Positions 43,914 to 54,732 of a DNA stretch of 64,000 nucleotides are shown here, one piece after another. Made by a program: the position numbers and the translations under genes. The stretch comes from Candidatus Binatia bacterium (GTDB lineage: Bacteria; Desulfobacterota; Binatia; HRBIN30). The stretch's first letter is position 1. Each line of letters opens with the position of its first letter. The DNA lies in contig BPIR01000001.1 in NCBI GenBank assembly GCA_026004215.1, positions 310,001 to 374,000 of the forward strand. The letters run 5' to 3'. The notes under the pieces are model-generated. The model did not search any database. It was not told where the DNA came from and saw only the letters and a list, made by a program, of their open reading frames with translations.

Positions 43914-45983
43914 GTGAAGCTACTCACCCCAAAATACAAAGTTCTGCCCGGTGGTGGCGTTCAGTGCCGAACCATTCCCCGTGCTGTTCTCGCAAGGCTG
44001 TTGGGCTGGGCCGCGAGCGGTTGTGTGTGGAACGCGTCCGATCCTTCGGCGGGGCACCTTTTGATCATGGGCGCCGTACTTGCCGCTTTCGCTTCGGTAG
44101 GTGCGGCATTGGTGGTCGTACCAGTGCCGCTTGAGTCCCTGTGGCAAGCTGCCGACGCCGCCGTGATTGCCCGCGTAGACAGCAAAAAAGCGTACGCTCG
44201 GCCCGAGGGCACGATTTGGACTCGGGTGACGTTAGAAGTACTGGATCGCGTCCTGGGCGATGCACCGAGTCCGCTCGAGCTGGAAATTCCCGGCGGCGAG
44301 CTCGGTACCACGGTCGAGGTGTTTGATGGCAGCCCCCAGCTCGACTTGGGAAGAACGTATGTTGTGTTGCTCAATCGAAGTACCGCCAATGCGTGGACCA
44401 TTGCGCAATTGGAGCTCGGCGTCTTCTCGATCAGTGCTGCTCGCGAGGCACGTGACGCGGCCACGGCGAGTGCCGTTATATCTGGGGCTGCCGGTGTGGA
44501 AGGTGCGCAGCTCTGGACGTGGGACGAGTTCTGGCGGGTCGTACAAAAAGCCCGGCCGGCGGTGCGCGCTCCAAAACTCAGGCACGACTGGACAAGGGGC
44601 CCTGTTGCAGCCCGGTTTCAGTTTGGTCGTCCCCTTGCGCGAATTTTCGACTCCGATCTGGAGCAAACCGTTGCCTTCGCACTCGATGCCCGCGGCGATG
44701 GCATTCTGGGACCAAACCCAGCCCGTGCGGCGCTGTTACAGGCACTCGAGGCGTGGAGCAGAGTCGAAATGAGTTCGTTGCGGCTAGTGGATGGGGGCCC
44801 GCTTGTCACACTGGACACAACGTGCCCGGACCCTTCTGGTCAACCCTTCAAAGTGCGATTCCAGGATCCGGACGACGTTATTCCACCTCCGCTTGGTTGC
44901 CGGGGCATGCTGGCTCTGACCAGCTACCGAGCCAATGCCAGTGAAAGTAAGGTCTTAGGAGGACTGAGCTTCGCTCGGATTTTGTGTGCCACCGTGTCTT
45001 TCGCTGATGGCTGGGAGCAATGCGACGTTTGGAATACGTGTAACTTAGCCGAAATTGCCACACACGAGTTGGGTCATGCGATTGGCCTAGGACATTCGTC
45101 AGAGAGAGTCCCCGAACCGAATGGGCGTCTCCGAGATGCCACCATGTACGTGCAAGCACACTTTGACGGACGGTGTGCCAGTTTGCGGGCGGACGATATG
45201 GATGCTGTGGAGTTTCTCTACCCTGTGCCAGTCCCGCTCTCGATCTTAGGAGGTCCGGTATTGCCGCCCGCCACATCGGGCGTTCCATACCAGTATCGCT
45301 TGGCCGTGAATGCGGCCGTACCCCCTGTCGGCTGGACTCTCGGCCGCTCGGACTACTGCAACCTACAAATCGATGGCAACGGTGTGTTGCAGGGCACTCT
45401 CCCGGGCTGCCTCTGTTGGCAGCGAACCGTTCCCCCGCTTCCGACTCCGGCTCCCACACCATACGTATTTGTCACCGCCGAAGACGCGACCTGTCAGGCG
45501 CACACCCGGTTCTTCACGATTCCTCTAGAGGTTCACGGAGGCAGTGACGGCCCTTTGCCCAGTTGCACGCCTACCATTGCTTCCACACGACTTCCCGCTC
45601 CGACTGCAACGCCCAGCGCCGTCTGCAAGCCTTACTCTCCGGCGACTCCGCCCACTTCCACCCTAAGCCCGACCGCAACGGCGACACTGGGTATTGGGCC
45701 GACGCCATCTTGCTCGCTTCCGGCACCGTCAGCATCGGTGACACCGACCGACAGTCCCCCGCCGCACCCCACGGACTCCGAAACGCCGACGGTCACCCCG
45801 GCCTGCACCGGAGACTGTGACGGGTCCGGGGTGGTCACCGTGGAGGAGGTGGTGCGCATGGTCAATATCGCTCTCGGCCGTTCCGCTCGCGAGCGTTGCG
45901 TTGCCGGGGATCGGAACGGTGACGGGGAAGTGACTGTGGAGGAGATTGTGTCCGCAGTCTCTAACCTCTTATATGGCTGCTGA
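43914..45983 (+). CDS. Secreted matrixin-type metalloprotease with EF-hand (dockerin-like) tail
   Basis: The predicted 689-aa protein starts at a GTG (43914) after GAGGAGA, has an N-terminal hydrophobic segment (about 45-65) as a signal or anchor, and an uncharacterised N-terminal domain (about 70-230). The catalytic zinc motif is H384-E-L-G-H388-AIGLG-H394 with the ATHELGHAIGLGH pattern. A putative Ig-like/putative-binding region follows (about 440-540), then a Pro/Thr-rich linker (about 550-620). The tail has two EF-hand loops, DCDGSGVVTVEE (near 634) and DRNGDGEVTVEE (near 665), bracketed by cysteines. Bacterial matrixins cleave extracellular proteins. Confidence 0.85.
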   Translation: MKLLTPKYKVLPGGGVQCRTIPRAVLARLLGWAASGCVWNASDPSAGHLLIMGAVLAAFASVGAALVVVPVPLESLWQAADAAVIARVDSKKAYARPEGTIWTRVTLEVLDRVLGDAPSPLELEIPGGELGTTVEVFDGSPQLDLGRTYVVLLNRSTANAWTIAQLELGVFSISAAREARDAATASAVISGAAGVEGAQLWTWDEFWRVVQKARPAVRAPKLRHDWTRGPVAARFQFGRPLARIFDSDLEQTVAFALDARGDGILGPNPARAALLQALEAWSRVEMSSLRLVDGGPLVTLDTTCPDPSGQPFKVRFQDPDDVIPPPLGCRGMLALTSYRANASESKVLGGLSFARILCATVSFADGWEQCDVWNTCNLAEIATHELGHAIGLGHSSERVPEPNGRLRDATMYVQAHFDGRCASLRADDMDAVEFLYPVPVPLSILGGPVLPPATSGVPYQYRLAVNAAVPPVGWTLGRSDYCNLQIDGNGVLQGTLPGCLCWQRTVPPLPTPAPTPYVFVTAEDATCQAHTRFFTIPLEVHGGSDGPLPSCTPTIASTRLPAPTATPSAVCKPYSPATPPTSTLSPTATATLGIGPTPSCSLPAPSASVTPTDSPPPHPTDSETPTVTPACTGDCDGSGVVTVEEVVRMVNIALGRSARERCVAGDRNGDGEVTVEEIVSAVSNLLYGC

Positions 45984-46046
45984 GACGGCGCCGCTCCCCG
46001 TTCCCTTGGCAGACGAAGCCCTCTTTGCGAAGAGCTGAGAGGAGTC

Positions 46047-48011
46047 ATGCCTAGAGTGCGGTTTCTTCAAAAACGGAGCCTGCAGGAGACGCTCGACATT
46101 TTCGTGGATGGGTGGAAAGTCGAACCGGTTACGGAGTGGTCACCGGTCGAGTCGAGCCTTGGCAGAGTGCTGACCCAGGCGGTGCTCGCGAAGACGTCCG
46201 TGCCACACTATCACGCTGCTGCGATGGATGGGATCGCTGTGCGCGCCGAAGACACTTTTGGCGCCAGCGAGGCGAGTCCCATCCGTTTGAAGCTGGCAAG
46301 CTCACCTCGCACGTTTGCTTGGGTGGATACCGGCCAGCCGCTGCCACCTTGGGCTGATGCCGTGATCATGATCGAGCATGTTGTTCCCCTGGGTACGGAG
46401 GAAGTGGAGATCCGGCAAGCGGCGGCACCCTGGCAGCATGTGCGGCTAGTCGGAGAGGATATTGTCCTCAGCGAACCATTGCTACCGAGGGGCCACAAGA
46501 TTCGGCCTTATGATATCGGAGCGCTCCTGGCAGCGGGACATCTGCAGGTTCCCGTGGCCCGCAAGCCGCGGGTTGCCATCATCCCTACAGGCTCAGAGCT
46601 GGTCGAGCCAGGCGATCCGCTTCCTCCAGGCGCCATCATCGAATTCAACTCGCGGATGACCGCGGCCTTCCTCAGCGAATGGGGAGCGGAACCCACTCGT
46701 TACCCGCCTGTGCCGGACGACCCAAAGGCCATCGAACAGAATCTGGAGCGGGCCGTGGAGGGCCACGACATTGTGGTTCTCATTGCCGGTTCGTCTGCAG
46801 GCGAGCGAGATCATACGGTGGAGACTCTGCGGCACGCCGGGGAGGTGTTGGTGCATGGAATCGACATCATGCCGGGCAAACCGGCAATTTGCGCACGGGT
46901 GAAAGGCAAACCAGTTCTTGGCTTGCCAGGGTATCCCGTGTCGGCGGCGATTGTTGCGCTGCAGGTGCTTCGTCCCCTCGTGTACCGATTCCTGGGTATC
47001 GCGCAGCCCCCGGTTGAGGAGATCATCGCCACGTCGGCGCGCAAGATTCCTTCGAAGCTGGGGATCGAAGAGTTTGTCCGCGTCAGCCTTGGTGTCGTGG
47101 AGAAGAAAGTCGTCGCCTTACCGCTCCCTCGAGGTGCGGGCGCAATCAGCACGCTAGTGCGTGCAGACGGTTTTTTGCGGATCCCGTCGGATCGTGAAGG
47201 AGTAGAAGCCGGCTCCAAAGTACGCGTGGAGTTGCTGCGCGACTGGCAGGAGATTGAAAGTGCCATCCTCGTTACCGGCAGCCACGACCTGACGTGGGGC
47301 TTGATCGAAGACGAGCTGCGACGATCGCATCCAGGATTGCGGCTTGCCTGTTCGAATGTCGGAAGTTTAGCTGGGCTGACTGCATTGGCACGCGGAGAAG
47401 CCCATGTGGCTGGTTCTCACCTGCTGGACCCTGCAAGCGGCACATATAACCTCCACGAGGTCGACCGGATCGTGGGGCGCAAGCACGTGGTGGTGGTGCG
47501 CTTGGCGGTGCGGGAGCAAGGGCTCATCGTGGCTCAGGGGAACCCGAAAAATATCCAGGGAATTCGCGACTTGGTTCGGCCGGATGTGCGTTTTGTCAAT
47601 CGCCAGGCCGGAGCGGGGACGCGACTTCTCCTCGATTTGTTCCTAGCCAGGGAGAAACTATCCCCTCAGGACATTCAAGGTTACGAGCGTGAGGAGTTTT
47701 CGCACATGGCCGTGGCCGTGCGTGTTGCCAGCGGCTTGGCGGATTGTGGACTCGGCTTGCGTTCTGCTGCGGCTGCACTCGGATTGGATTTCATCCCGGT
47801 GGAGCGCGAGGAGTACGATCTTGTTCTCCGGCGTGATTTCTATCGGAGCGCCCGGGGGCAATGGCTCCTGGACGTATTGCGTTCACCGGACTTCCGGGCG
47901 CGAGCGGGAGAGCTCCCGGGTTACGATGTCAGTATGGCCGGTGACATCAAGAGCTGGCCACCAGAGGCTATGGGCCGACCGCGCTCGACAGAAGTTCAGG
48001 GCCCGGAGTGA
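46047..48011 (+). CDS. MoeA fused to a periplasmic-binding-protein-like domain
   Basis: The first roughly 405 residues are a MoeA fold (HYHAAAMDGIAVRAEDTFGAS, PTGSELVEPGD, GSSAGERDHT). The last roughly 240 are a PBP-like domain (GSHDLTWGLIEDEL, LLDPASGTYNLHEV, NRQAGAGTRLLLD), a known MoeA/PBP combination in bacteria and archaea. Such proteins are proposed to sense or deliver molybdate or tungstate, which is inferred here. It has a ribosome site GAGAGGAG and its 3' end overlaps the convergent protease gene by 16 bp. Confidence 0.9.
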   Translation: MPRVRFLQKRSLQETLDIFVDGWKVEPVTEWSPVESSLGRVLTQAVLAKTSVPHYHAAAMDGIAVRAEDTFGASEASPIRLKLASSPRTFAWVDTGQPLPPWADAVIMIEHVVPLGTEEVEIRQAAAPWQHVRLVGEDIVLSEPLLPRGHKIRPYDIGALLAAGHLQVPVARKPRVAIIPTGSELVEPGDPLPPGAIIEFNSRMTAAFLSEWGAEPTRYPPVPDDPKAIEQNLERAVEGHDIVVLIAGSSAGERDHTVETLRHAGEVLVHGIDIMPGKPAICARVKGKPVLGLPGYPVSAAIVALQVLRPLVYRFLGIAQPPVEEIIATSARKIPSKLGIEEFVRVSLGVVEKKVVALPLPRGAGAISTLVRADGFLRIPSDREGVEAGSKVRVELLRDWQEIESAILVTGSHDLTWGLIEDELRRSHPGLRLACSNVGSLAGLTALARGEAHVAGSHLLDPASGTYNLHEVDRIVGRKHVVVVRLAVREQGLIVAQGNPKNIQGIRDLVRPDVRFVNRQAGAGTRLLLDLFLAREKLSPQDIQGYEREEFSHMAVAVRVASGLADCGLGLRSAAAALGLDFIPVEREEYDLVLRRDFYRSARGQWLLDVLRSPDFRARAGELPGYDVSMAGDIKSWPPEAMGRPRSTEVQGPE

Positions 48012-49882
48012 GCCCGGAATTCCGTTGCGGTGTTCCTCCTTGGAGCGGAAAAGTCGGCCTCCCAGCAATTTTGGTCGTTGACCACTTGCACCTTGGCTGG
48101 CAGTTGTAACGGAAGCGCCGGCGGACTGAGGCTTGCAGTGCCGCCTTTGAGGACAATGGTTGCCTTGCCATCGTCACCGCTGGAAAGTTGCAGTCGAGTG
48201 ATACCTTGAGCGGAGCCCCCTTGGTCGAGGTACCGGAAGCCTTTACGCGTTTTCGTCCAGCACGCACGCCCACTAGCGCACACACCGCCAGCAGGAATGT
48301 TGCTCTGCCAGGAAAGAGCGAGTTGGCCGCCTTGTTGTTGATAAAAACACACATCGTAGTCTGTCGAGCCTCGTGGCTCCCCAAACTCGCTCGCGTAAGT
48401 TGCTTGCCCTCGTGACCAGCGCCAGACCAAGGAGGCTGGCCGAGTAGCCGGCTTTGCCCAACGTAAAACGCTGGCACCCGCGGCCAGAACCTGCTTGCAA
48501 GTCATCCGAGGTTCACTGCCGCCGATGCACGAACCGTTGATACAGATGTCCGGATTTGTGCAGCGGTTACCGTCCGAGCACGAAGTCCCGTTGGCAACCG
48601 GCGTTCCCACACACGATCCGGCTACACACTGATCGTTCTCGGTACACTCGTTTCTGTCGTCGCAGGGGCTCCCGTCTGGGGCCCCCTGACATGTGACGCC
48701 GACCATCGTGACTGTAATTTGGTGGGCCCCCGCACCGCCGTAGGCATAAACAAGCGCGGACCAAGTTCCACTCGCCGGCGCGGCGAAGCGGCAGGTTGCG
48801 AAGGCACTGACACCGTCATCCTTGCAGTCGTACGAAGTCAGAGTGACGCCCGTTCCGGTGCGAACGTAAAGGTCGAAGTCCGCAGTCGCGTTGGAGGTGA
48901 CCCGCAAGTCGCTGGTTTGTGGTGGTACCTCGAATTCGTAAGACACCGAGTCCTGTGAAGCCAATACTCCCTCGTAGTGGAGTACAGTGACTTCAGGGTC
49001 GCCGATCTGCGGGCCACGGCCACAGGCCGTGGCATCGAGATCAGCACCAGAAGCTGCGGCAATCCAGTTGCGATACCAGTAGACATTGGCGTCGTAGCTA
49101 TCGTCCGGAGGCGCACACGTATCGCTCGTGCCACCAGAAGTCAGCCCAGCCAACAGCGGGCCCGACCCAAAGTCGATAAACAGCGGACCACCTGAGTCTC
49201 CATAGCAAGTATTGGAGTTTGTCGCGGGAGGACCCAACGGTAACCGGAACTGCCAGCAAACCGATGTCTGCGGTGAAACGCCCAAGCCGCAGTCTGCGAT
49301 CGTTACACTGCCGTAGCGCTTCACGCCGTAGTCACGCCTTGCACCCCCGGTAAGCCCGTACCCGACAATGGTTCCCGGGGTCCCGCGGGCTGGGCTGGTT
49401 GCGGTGTTGATGCGGGCGGGTCGAATATTTTCCGCTTCCGTACTCAGCTTCAGAACTGCCACGTCACCGGATGGGAGTTCAAAATCGGTTCGAACGGCCA
49501 CGCTCTGCACGGCGAGCAAACCGACGTGCGGCAAGAAGACGAAATACTGGTTGGGATTCGGGGCCCCGGGCTGCCCGGGTTGGCAATCGACCCCTAGACC
49601 GTCACACACGCAGTGGGCCGCCGTGATAAATGTGCGGCAACCAATCAGAGTCCCACTGCAAATACCTTGCGCGGTGGAAGGGCTACCTGTTTGACTGTAG
49701 AGTAACGCGCCCACCGCTGGGTACTCGCCTGTGGCCAAGCCATTCACGATGGGGCTTTCCGTGTCGGTCAAGATGATCGTCCCGAACGATGCCGTTGCAT
49801 GCGCAAGGGTGACGAGAACGAGCCAAAGTTGCCAGCCTTTCGCTGCCACTGCATGCGTTTTCCCGTGCTTTGCTCTTTCCAT
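47996..49882 (-). CDS. Secreted chymotrypsin-fold serine protease with Cys-rich segment and C-terminal domain
   Basis: A 628-aa protein with a signal peptide (to about residue 33), an S1-family protease domain (about 44-270), a PPC-like domain (about 290-400), a Cys-rich EGF-like stretch (about 408-465; CDDRNECTENDQCVAGSC) and a roughly 160-residue C-terminal domain with GFRYLDQGGSAQGITRLQL and NCWEADFSAP. The triad is H90 (TAAHC), D140 (SGDVAVLKL), S230 (YGDSGGP). The S1 specificity position six residues before the Ser is Asn224, not the trypsin Asp, so the substrate preference is unclear. The C-terminal domain recurs in Binatota-like exported proteins in my recollection. Confidence 0.9.
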   Translation of the reverse strand: MERAKHGKTHAVAAKGWQLWLVLVTLAHATASFGTIILTDTESPIVNGLATGEYPAVGALLYSQTGSPSTAQGICSGTLIGCRTFITAAHCVCDGLGVDCQPGQPGAPNPNQYFVFLPHVGLLAVQSVAVRTDFELPSGDVAVLKLSTEAENIRPARINTATSPARGTPGTIVGYGLTGGARRDYGVKRYGSVTIADCGLGVSPQTSVCWQFRLPLGPPATNSNTCYGDSGGPLFIDFGSGPLLAGLTSGGTSDTCAPPDDSYDANVYWYRNWIAAASGADLDATACGRGPQIGDPEVTVLHYEGVLASQDSVSYEFEVPPQTSDLRVTSNATADFDLYVRTGTGVTLTSYDCKDDGVSAFATCRFAAPASGTWSALVYAYGGAGAHQITVTMVGVTCQGAPDGSPCDDRNECTENDQCVAGSCVGTPVANGTSCSDGNRCTNPDICINGSCIGGSEPRMTCKQVLAAGASVLRWAKPATRPASLVWRWSRGQATYASEFGEPRGSTDYDVCFYQQQGGQLALSWQSNIPAGGVCASGRACWTKTRKGFRYLDQGGSAQGITRLQLSSGDDGKATIVLKGGTASLSPPALPLQLPAKVQVVNDQNCWEADFSAPRRNTATEFRAHSGP

Positions 49883-49931
49883 TGCAGCGCCTTTTCTCGC
49901 TCACTTTGGGAACGTGTCTCTCTTCCTTACC

Positions 49932-51395
49932 TCAGGCGGCGTGAGTCACCGTGCCCCTTTGTCCGGGTTCCGGTGTGGCGTGGATTGCGGCGCGCAACAC
50001 TCTCGGCAGCCGAACCACGCTCTCCACGGGAACGACCTCTGGAATCCACTCCGCAGGTTCTTGCTCTAGTTTGTCTGCAGAGACTTTCCCCTTGGAGGCG
50101 TGGAATGCCCGCAAAACCGCGGGTGCCATGGGCGCGACTTTCGTGCCGCGAATCGCAAAAATCCGGTGGCTCGGTGCGGCAAGCGCTAGGTAGGCAGCAC
50201 CGTACGTACCTCCACCCAGCACCGACAACACTCTATGCCCACTACATCGCACAGCGACATACGTGCGCAGGCATTCTGCCAACACGCGTGGCAGCCCCAG
50301 CCGCTCCTGTTCCAAATCCACCACATGCCCCTGACAGAACACAAAGTTGACAATCGTGGCTTTACTTCCTTCGGGCAAGAAAAATGTGCGCTGGAGTTGA
50401 TGGACGATTGCGGCGATCTCAATAATCCCAATGCCATCGTAGCTGTCTTCTGCGGGCCCAAGGATGATGCCGCAGGCTGGTTCGCCCGACAGCTCTCCCC
50501 ACGCGCTTTGTAAAAGGCCGGCATCCACAATTGGCTCGGTGGGTCGCCATTGCCGCCGAAAGGAGTACTCCAACAACTTGCGCCGGCGCCGAGCGTGGCG
50601 CGCAACCGAACCGCTGCTCGACAGCCAAAGCTGCCGGCGTTCTTCGAGCCACCCTGCTGCCCGTCGCACGTGTTCTATCGGGGAAGGGCGTGCGACACGA
50701 TCGAGTGCAGCTAGGCTGTGGCGTAGACCGGAGCGAACAGCCTCCACGTCGTCCGGTACAAGGCGGTCCACCAATCCGCTACGAAGCCGCTCGGAAGCGG
50801 AGGTTGCGGCCCGGCCCTGGTGTTCCGTCACTCCCGCCTGCACTGCGGAAAAGAGCTTGGGACCCGTCAGTCCCCAGTGGCTGTTTTCTACCATCAGAAT
50901 TGTGTCTGGCAGAGCCGCCATCACCGATAGTGCCCCGAAACAGCCTCTCGGTCCGGTGATCACCGACACCGTTGGCACGCCCTTCAATGTACACTCCGCA
51001 AGCAAAACTCCGGCTGCCGAAGCGGCGGCAAGCGCCCTGGGTCCTTCTTCCACCCGAACTCCGCCAGTATCGAGCACGAGGATCAAAGAAGAGGCCTCGC
51101 CCGAAACCGATGACTGACGCAAGAAGGCCCGCAGGAAGTCCGACAATGCTGCGGCTTCTTCTAGCCCCACCGTCCCGCCACGCACGTGCCCGTCGAGCAA
51201 CGCAAGCGCGACGGGCCGCGTAGAAATTTGCCCCCGAACCAACAGCAAGGGACTGTTGGCCAGGTGCCAAACCACGTCAACGGTACCAGGATCACAAAGA
51301 GATTGTGCCCGATCCAGTCCAGAAAGCTTGGAAAATGCCGCGCCCATCACTCGCCTGAAGAGCGCCGCCCCTGGCTGGAACCCCACTCGTGACAC
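49932..51395 (-). CDS. Malonate decarboxylase beta-gamma subunit fusion (MdcD-MdcE-like)
   Basis: The 487-aa protein joins two carboxyltransferase-like halves. The N-terminal half (about 1-270; SLILVLDTGGVRVEEGPRAL, VITGPRGCFGA) resembles the beta subunit MdcD; the C-terminal half (about 290-470) resembles MdcE (VDLEQERLGLPRVLAECLRTYV, VLSVLGGGTYGAAYLAL). MdcDE catalyses decarboxylation of malonyl groups carried on an ACP. No mdcA, mdcC or mdcB was found, so the enzyme may act on another CoA or ACP substrate. Confidence 0.75.
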   Translation of the reverse strand: MSRVGFQPGAALFRRVMGAAFSKLSGLDRAQSLCDPGTVDVVWHLANSPLLLVRGQISTRPVALALLDGHVRGGTVGLEEAAALSDFLRAFLRQSSVSGEASSLILVLDTGGVRVEEGPRALAAASAAGVLLAECTLKGVPTVSVITGPRGCFGALSVMAALPDTILMVENSHWGLTGPKLFSAVQAGVTEHQGRAATSASERLRSGLVDRLVPDDVEAVRSGLRHSLAALDRVARPSPIEHVRRAAGWLEERRQLWLSSSGSVARHARRRRKLLEYSFRRQWRPTEPIVDAGLLQSAWGELSGEPACGIILGPAEDSYDGIGIIEIAAIVHQLQRTFFLPEGSKATIVNFVFCQGHVVDLEQERLGLPRVLAECLRTYVAVRCSGHRVLSVLGGGTYGAAYLALAAPSHRIFAIRGTKVAPMAPAVLRAFHASKGKVSADKLEQEPAEWIPEVVPVESVVRLPRVLRAAIHATPEPGQRGTVTHAA

Positions 51396-51582
51396 GTAGG
51401 GACCAAAGCGGCGTCCTCACCTTCACGAAGAGACTATGGTCGTCTTTCGGATGACAAGCAAGCAGAATTCTGGAGAAACACTCGGCAGAGGCCTAGGGGT
51501 ATCGGGAAACCATCCGGGTACATAGTCCGCCCCGGCCTTGAACCCGAACGAAGGCCACAAGCATCGAGTGCCCCGTATAGGG

Positions 51583-52986
<1,404 letters not shown>

Positions 52987-54201
52987 TTACGCAAGCGGCT
53001 GCGCAGCTACCGATTCGACTGTGGGACGCGTCGGGGCACCGACCGCCCGCCGCAAAGCCTCCGCGCGGTCCGCCCGTTCCCAGGTGAAAAAGCCATCTTC
53101 CGGATGCCGCCCAAAATGTCCATAGGCAGCGGTTCGCTTGTAAATCGGTCGCCGCAAATCCAGCGCTTCGATGATTTCACGAGGTTTCAACTCGAAATGT
53201 TCGCGGACGAGTTTAGCGAGTTTGTCGTCTCCGACTTCGCCCGTACCGTAGGTATCCACCAGAACGGAAATGGGTTCTGCAATGCCAATTGCGTAGGCGA
53301 GCTGGACTTCGCATTTGCGCGCCAGCCCTGCAGCCACGATGTTCTTCGCAATGTACCGTGCCATGTATGCTGCACTACGGTCCACCTTTGTTGGATCCTT
53401 ACCGGAGAAGGCGCCTCCCCCGTGACGCCCGTAGCCCCCGTAAGTGTCCACGATAATTTTCCGACCGGTAAGGCCACAGTCGCCCATCGGCCCACCAATG
53501 ACGAAGCGCCCTGTCGGGTTCACGTGGAATTTGGTCTTCGAGTCGACAAGTTCTGGAGGAAGCACCTTTTTGATTACCTCTTCGGTCACGAATTCTCGCA
53601 GCGTCGAGTGGCTTACTTGTTCGCTGTGCTGCGTGGAGACCACCACGGCATCGACGCGGACGGGCCGGCCATCGCGGTACTCGACGGTGACCTGGGATTT
53701 GGCGTCGGGATAGATAAAAGGATAGCGCCCCGTTTTACGTAAGGCGGCCAAATGTTGGACGAGTTGGTGCGCCAGCATAATGGGCCGGGGCATGAGTTCG
53801 GGGGTTTCGTCGCACGCAAAGCCGAACATCAACCCTTGATCGCCTGCACCCTGCTCCTTGCCTTCCCGTTCGCTGACCCCCAGGTCGATGTCGGGTGATT
53901 GCCGGTCGATAGCCGTGAGAATCGCACAGGTATTGGCATCGAAGCCCATCTCGGAGGAGGTGTAACCAATTTCCCGAATCGTCTCCCGAACGATTTCAGC
54001 ATATGGGATCTGGGCGTTGGTGGTAATTTCACCAGCGACGACGACCATTCCCGTTTTTGCCAGGCTTTCACATGCCACGCGGCTGTATGGATCCCGTTCC
54101 AACAGCGCGTCCAGAATGGCGTCCGAGATCTGGTCACACATCTTGTCCGGGTGCCCTTCGGACACCGATTCGGAAGTGAAAAGAAAGTTCTTCAATGCCA
54201 T
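52987..54201 (-). CDS. metK: S-adenosylmethionine synthetase
   Basis: MetK makes SAM from methionine and ATP. The 404-aa protein opens with [28 protein letters not shown] and has [34 protein letters not shown] and the P-loop [21 protein letters not shown]. The C-terminal tail is an Arg/Ala-rich extension. It precedes ahcY on the same strand. Confidence 0.97.
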   Translation of the reverse strand: MALKNFLFTSESVSEGHPDKMCDQISDAILDALLERDPYSRVACESLAKTGMVVVAGEITTNAQIPYAEIVRETIREIGYTSSEMGFDANTCAILTAIDRQSPDIDLGVSEREGKEQGAGDQGLMFGFACDETPELMPRPIMLAHQLVQHLAALRKTGRYPFIYPDAKSQVTVEYRDGRPVRVDAVVVSTQHSEQVSHSTLREFVTEEVIKKVLPPELVDSKTKFHVNPTGRFVIGGPMGDCGLTGRKIIVDTYGGYGRHGGGAFSGKDPTKVDRSAAYMARYIAKNIVAAGLARKCEVQLAYAIGIAEPISVLVDTYGTGEVGDDKLAKLVREHFELKPREIIEALDLRRPIYKRTAAYGHFGRHPEDGFFTWERADRAEALRRAVGAPTRPTVESVAAQPLA

Positions 54202-54266
54202 AACTCTAACCCTCTCATCGTCGGTGGGTGTTTCGATCCTTCGGATTCACGCAGCGTTGTAGGGCC

Positions 54267-54293
54267 TTAATACAGACGGTCCCTCTAGGTCAA
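54267..54293 (-). promoter_or_regulatory. Weak candidate promoter for metK
   Basis: On the minus strand TTGACC (54293-54288) and TATTAA (54272-54267) are separated by 15 bases, shorter than the usual 16-18. It is about 66 bases upstream of the metK start. No SAM or SAH riboswitch core was recognised in the leader. Confidence 0.3.
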
Positions 54294-54391
54294 GCGTACT
54301 AGCCTTCGAGGGAACGACCGCGATCGCCAGAAATGCATGAGAGTGGCGAGGCGAAACTTCGCAGGAGAATGCTCTTGACCGACATGCCATT

Positions 54392-54673
54392 TTACTCTGA
54401 CTCGTCAAAACCCCGGGTCACCAAGTCCTCGATTGCTTCCAGTGCCTTTGCAGCATCCGGCCCTTGTACCGTAATTTCGATGGTACTCCCCTGAGCTGCA
54501 GCGAGCATGAGGAGGCCGAGGATGCTGCGCCCGTCCACAACTTGCCCGTCCTTGGAAACCTTGATGTCGGCCTGAAAATCGGCAACCGTTTGGACGAGCA
54601 ACGCCGCAGCGCGAGCATGAAGCCCGAGCCGATTTTTGATCGCCAGAACCTTGGTCAAAGTTTCTTCCGCCAT
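54392..54673 (-). CDS. HPr phosphocarrier protein
   Basis: HPr relays phosphate from enzyme I to EIIA proteins. The 93-aa protein has the active-site H19 in LGLHARAAALL and the regulatory-serine region S50 in GRSILGLLML, the site phosphorylated by HPr kinase in Gram-positives and in many deltaproteobacteria. It sits downstream of ptsN in an lpt-rpoN-hpf-ptsN-HPr run. Enzyme I and HPr kinase genes are not in the window. Confidence 0.93.
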   Translation of the reverse strand: MAEETLTKVLAIKNRLGLHARAAALLVQTVADFQADIKVSKDGQVVDGRSILGLLMLAAAQGSTIEITVQGPDAAKALEAIEDLVTRGFDESE

Positions 54674-54732
54674 GGGTCGTCCAAAACGGCACGGGCTCCC
54701 TACTGCAGCACTTCTCTCCGGTACCTTCGACG

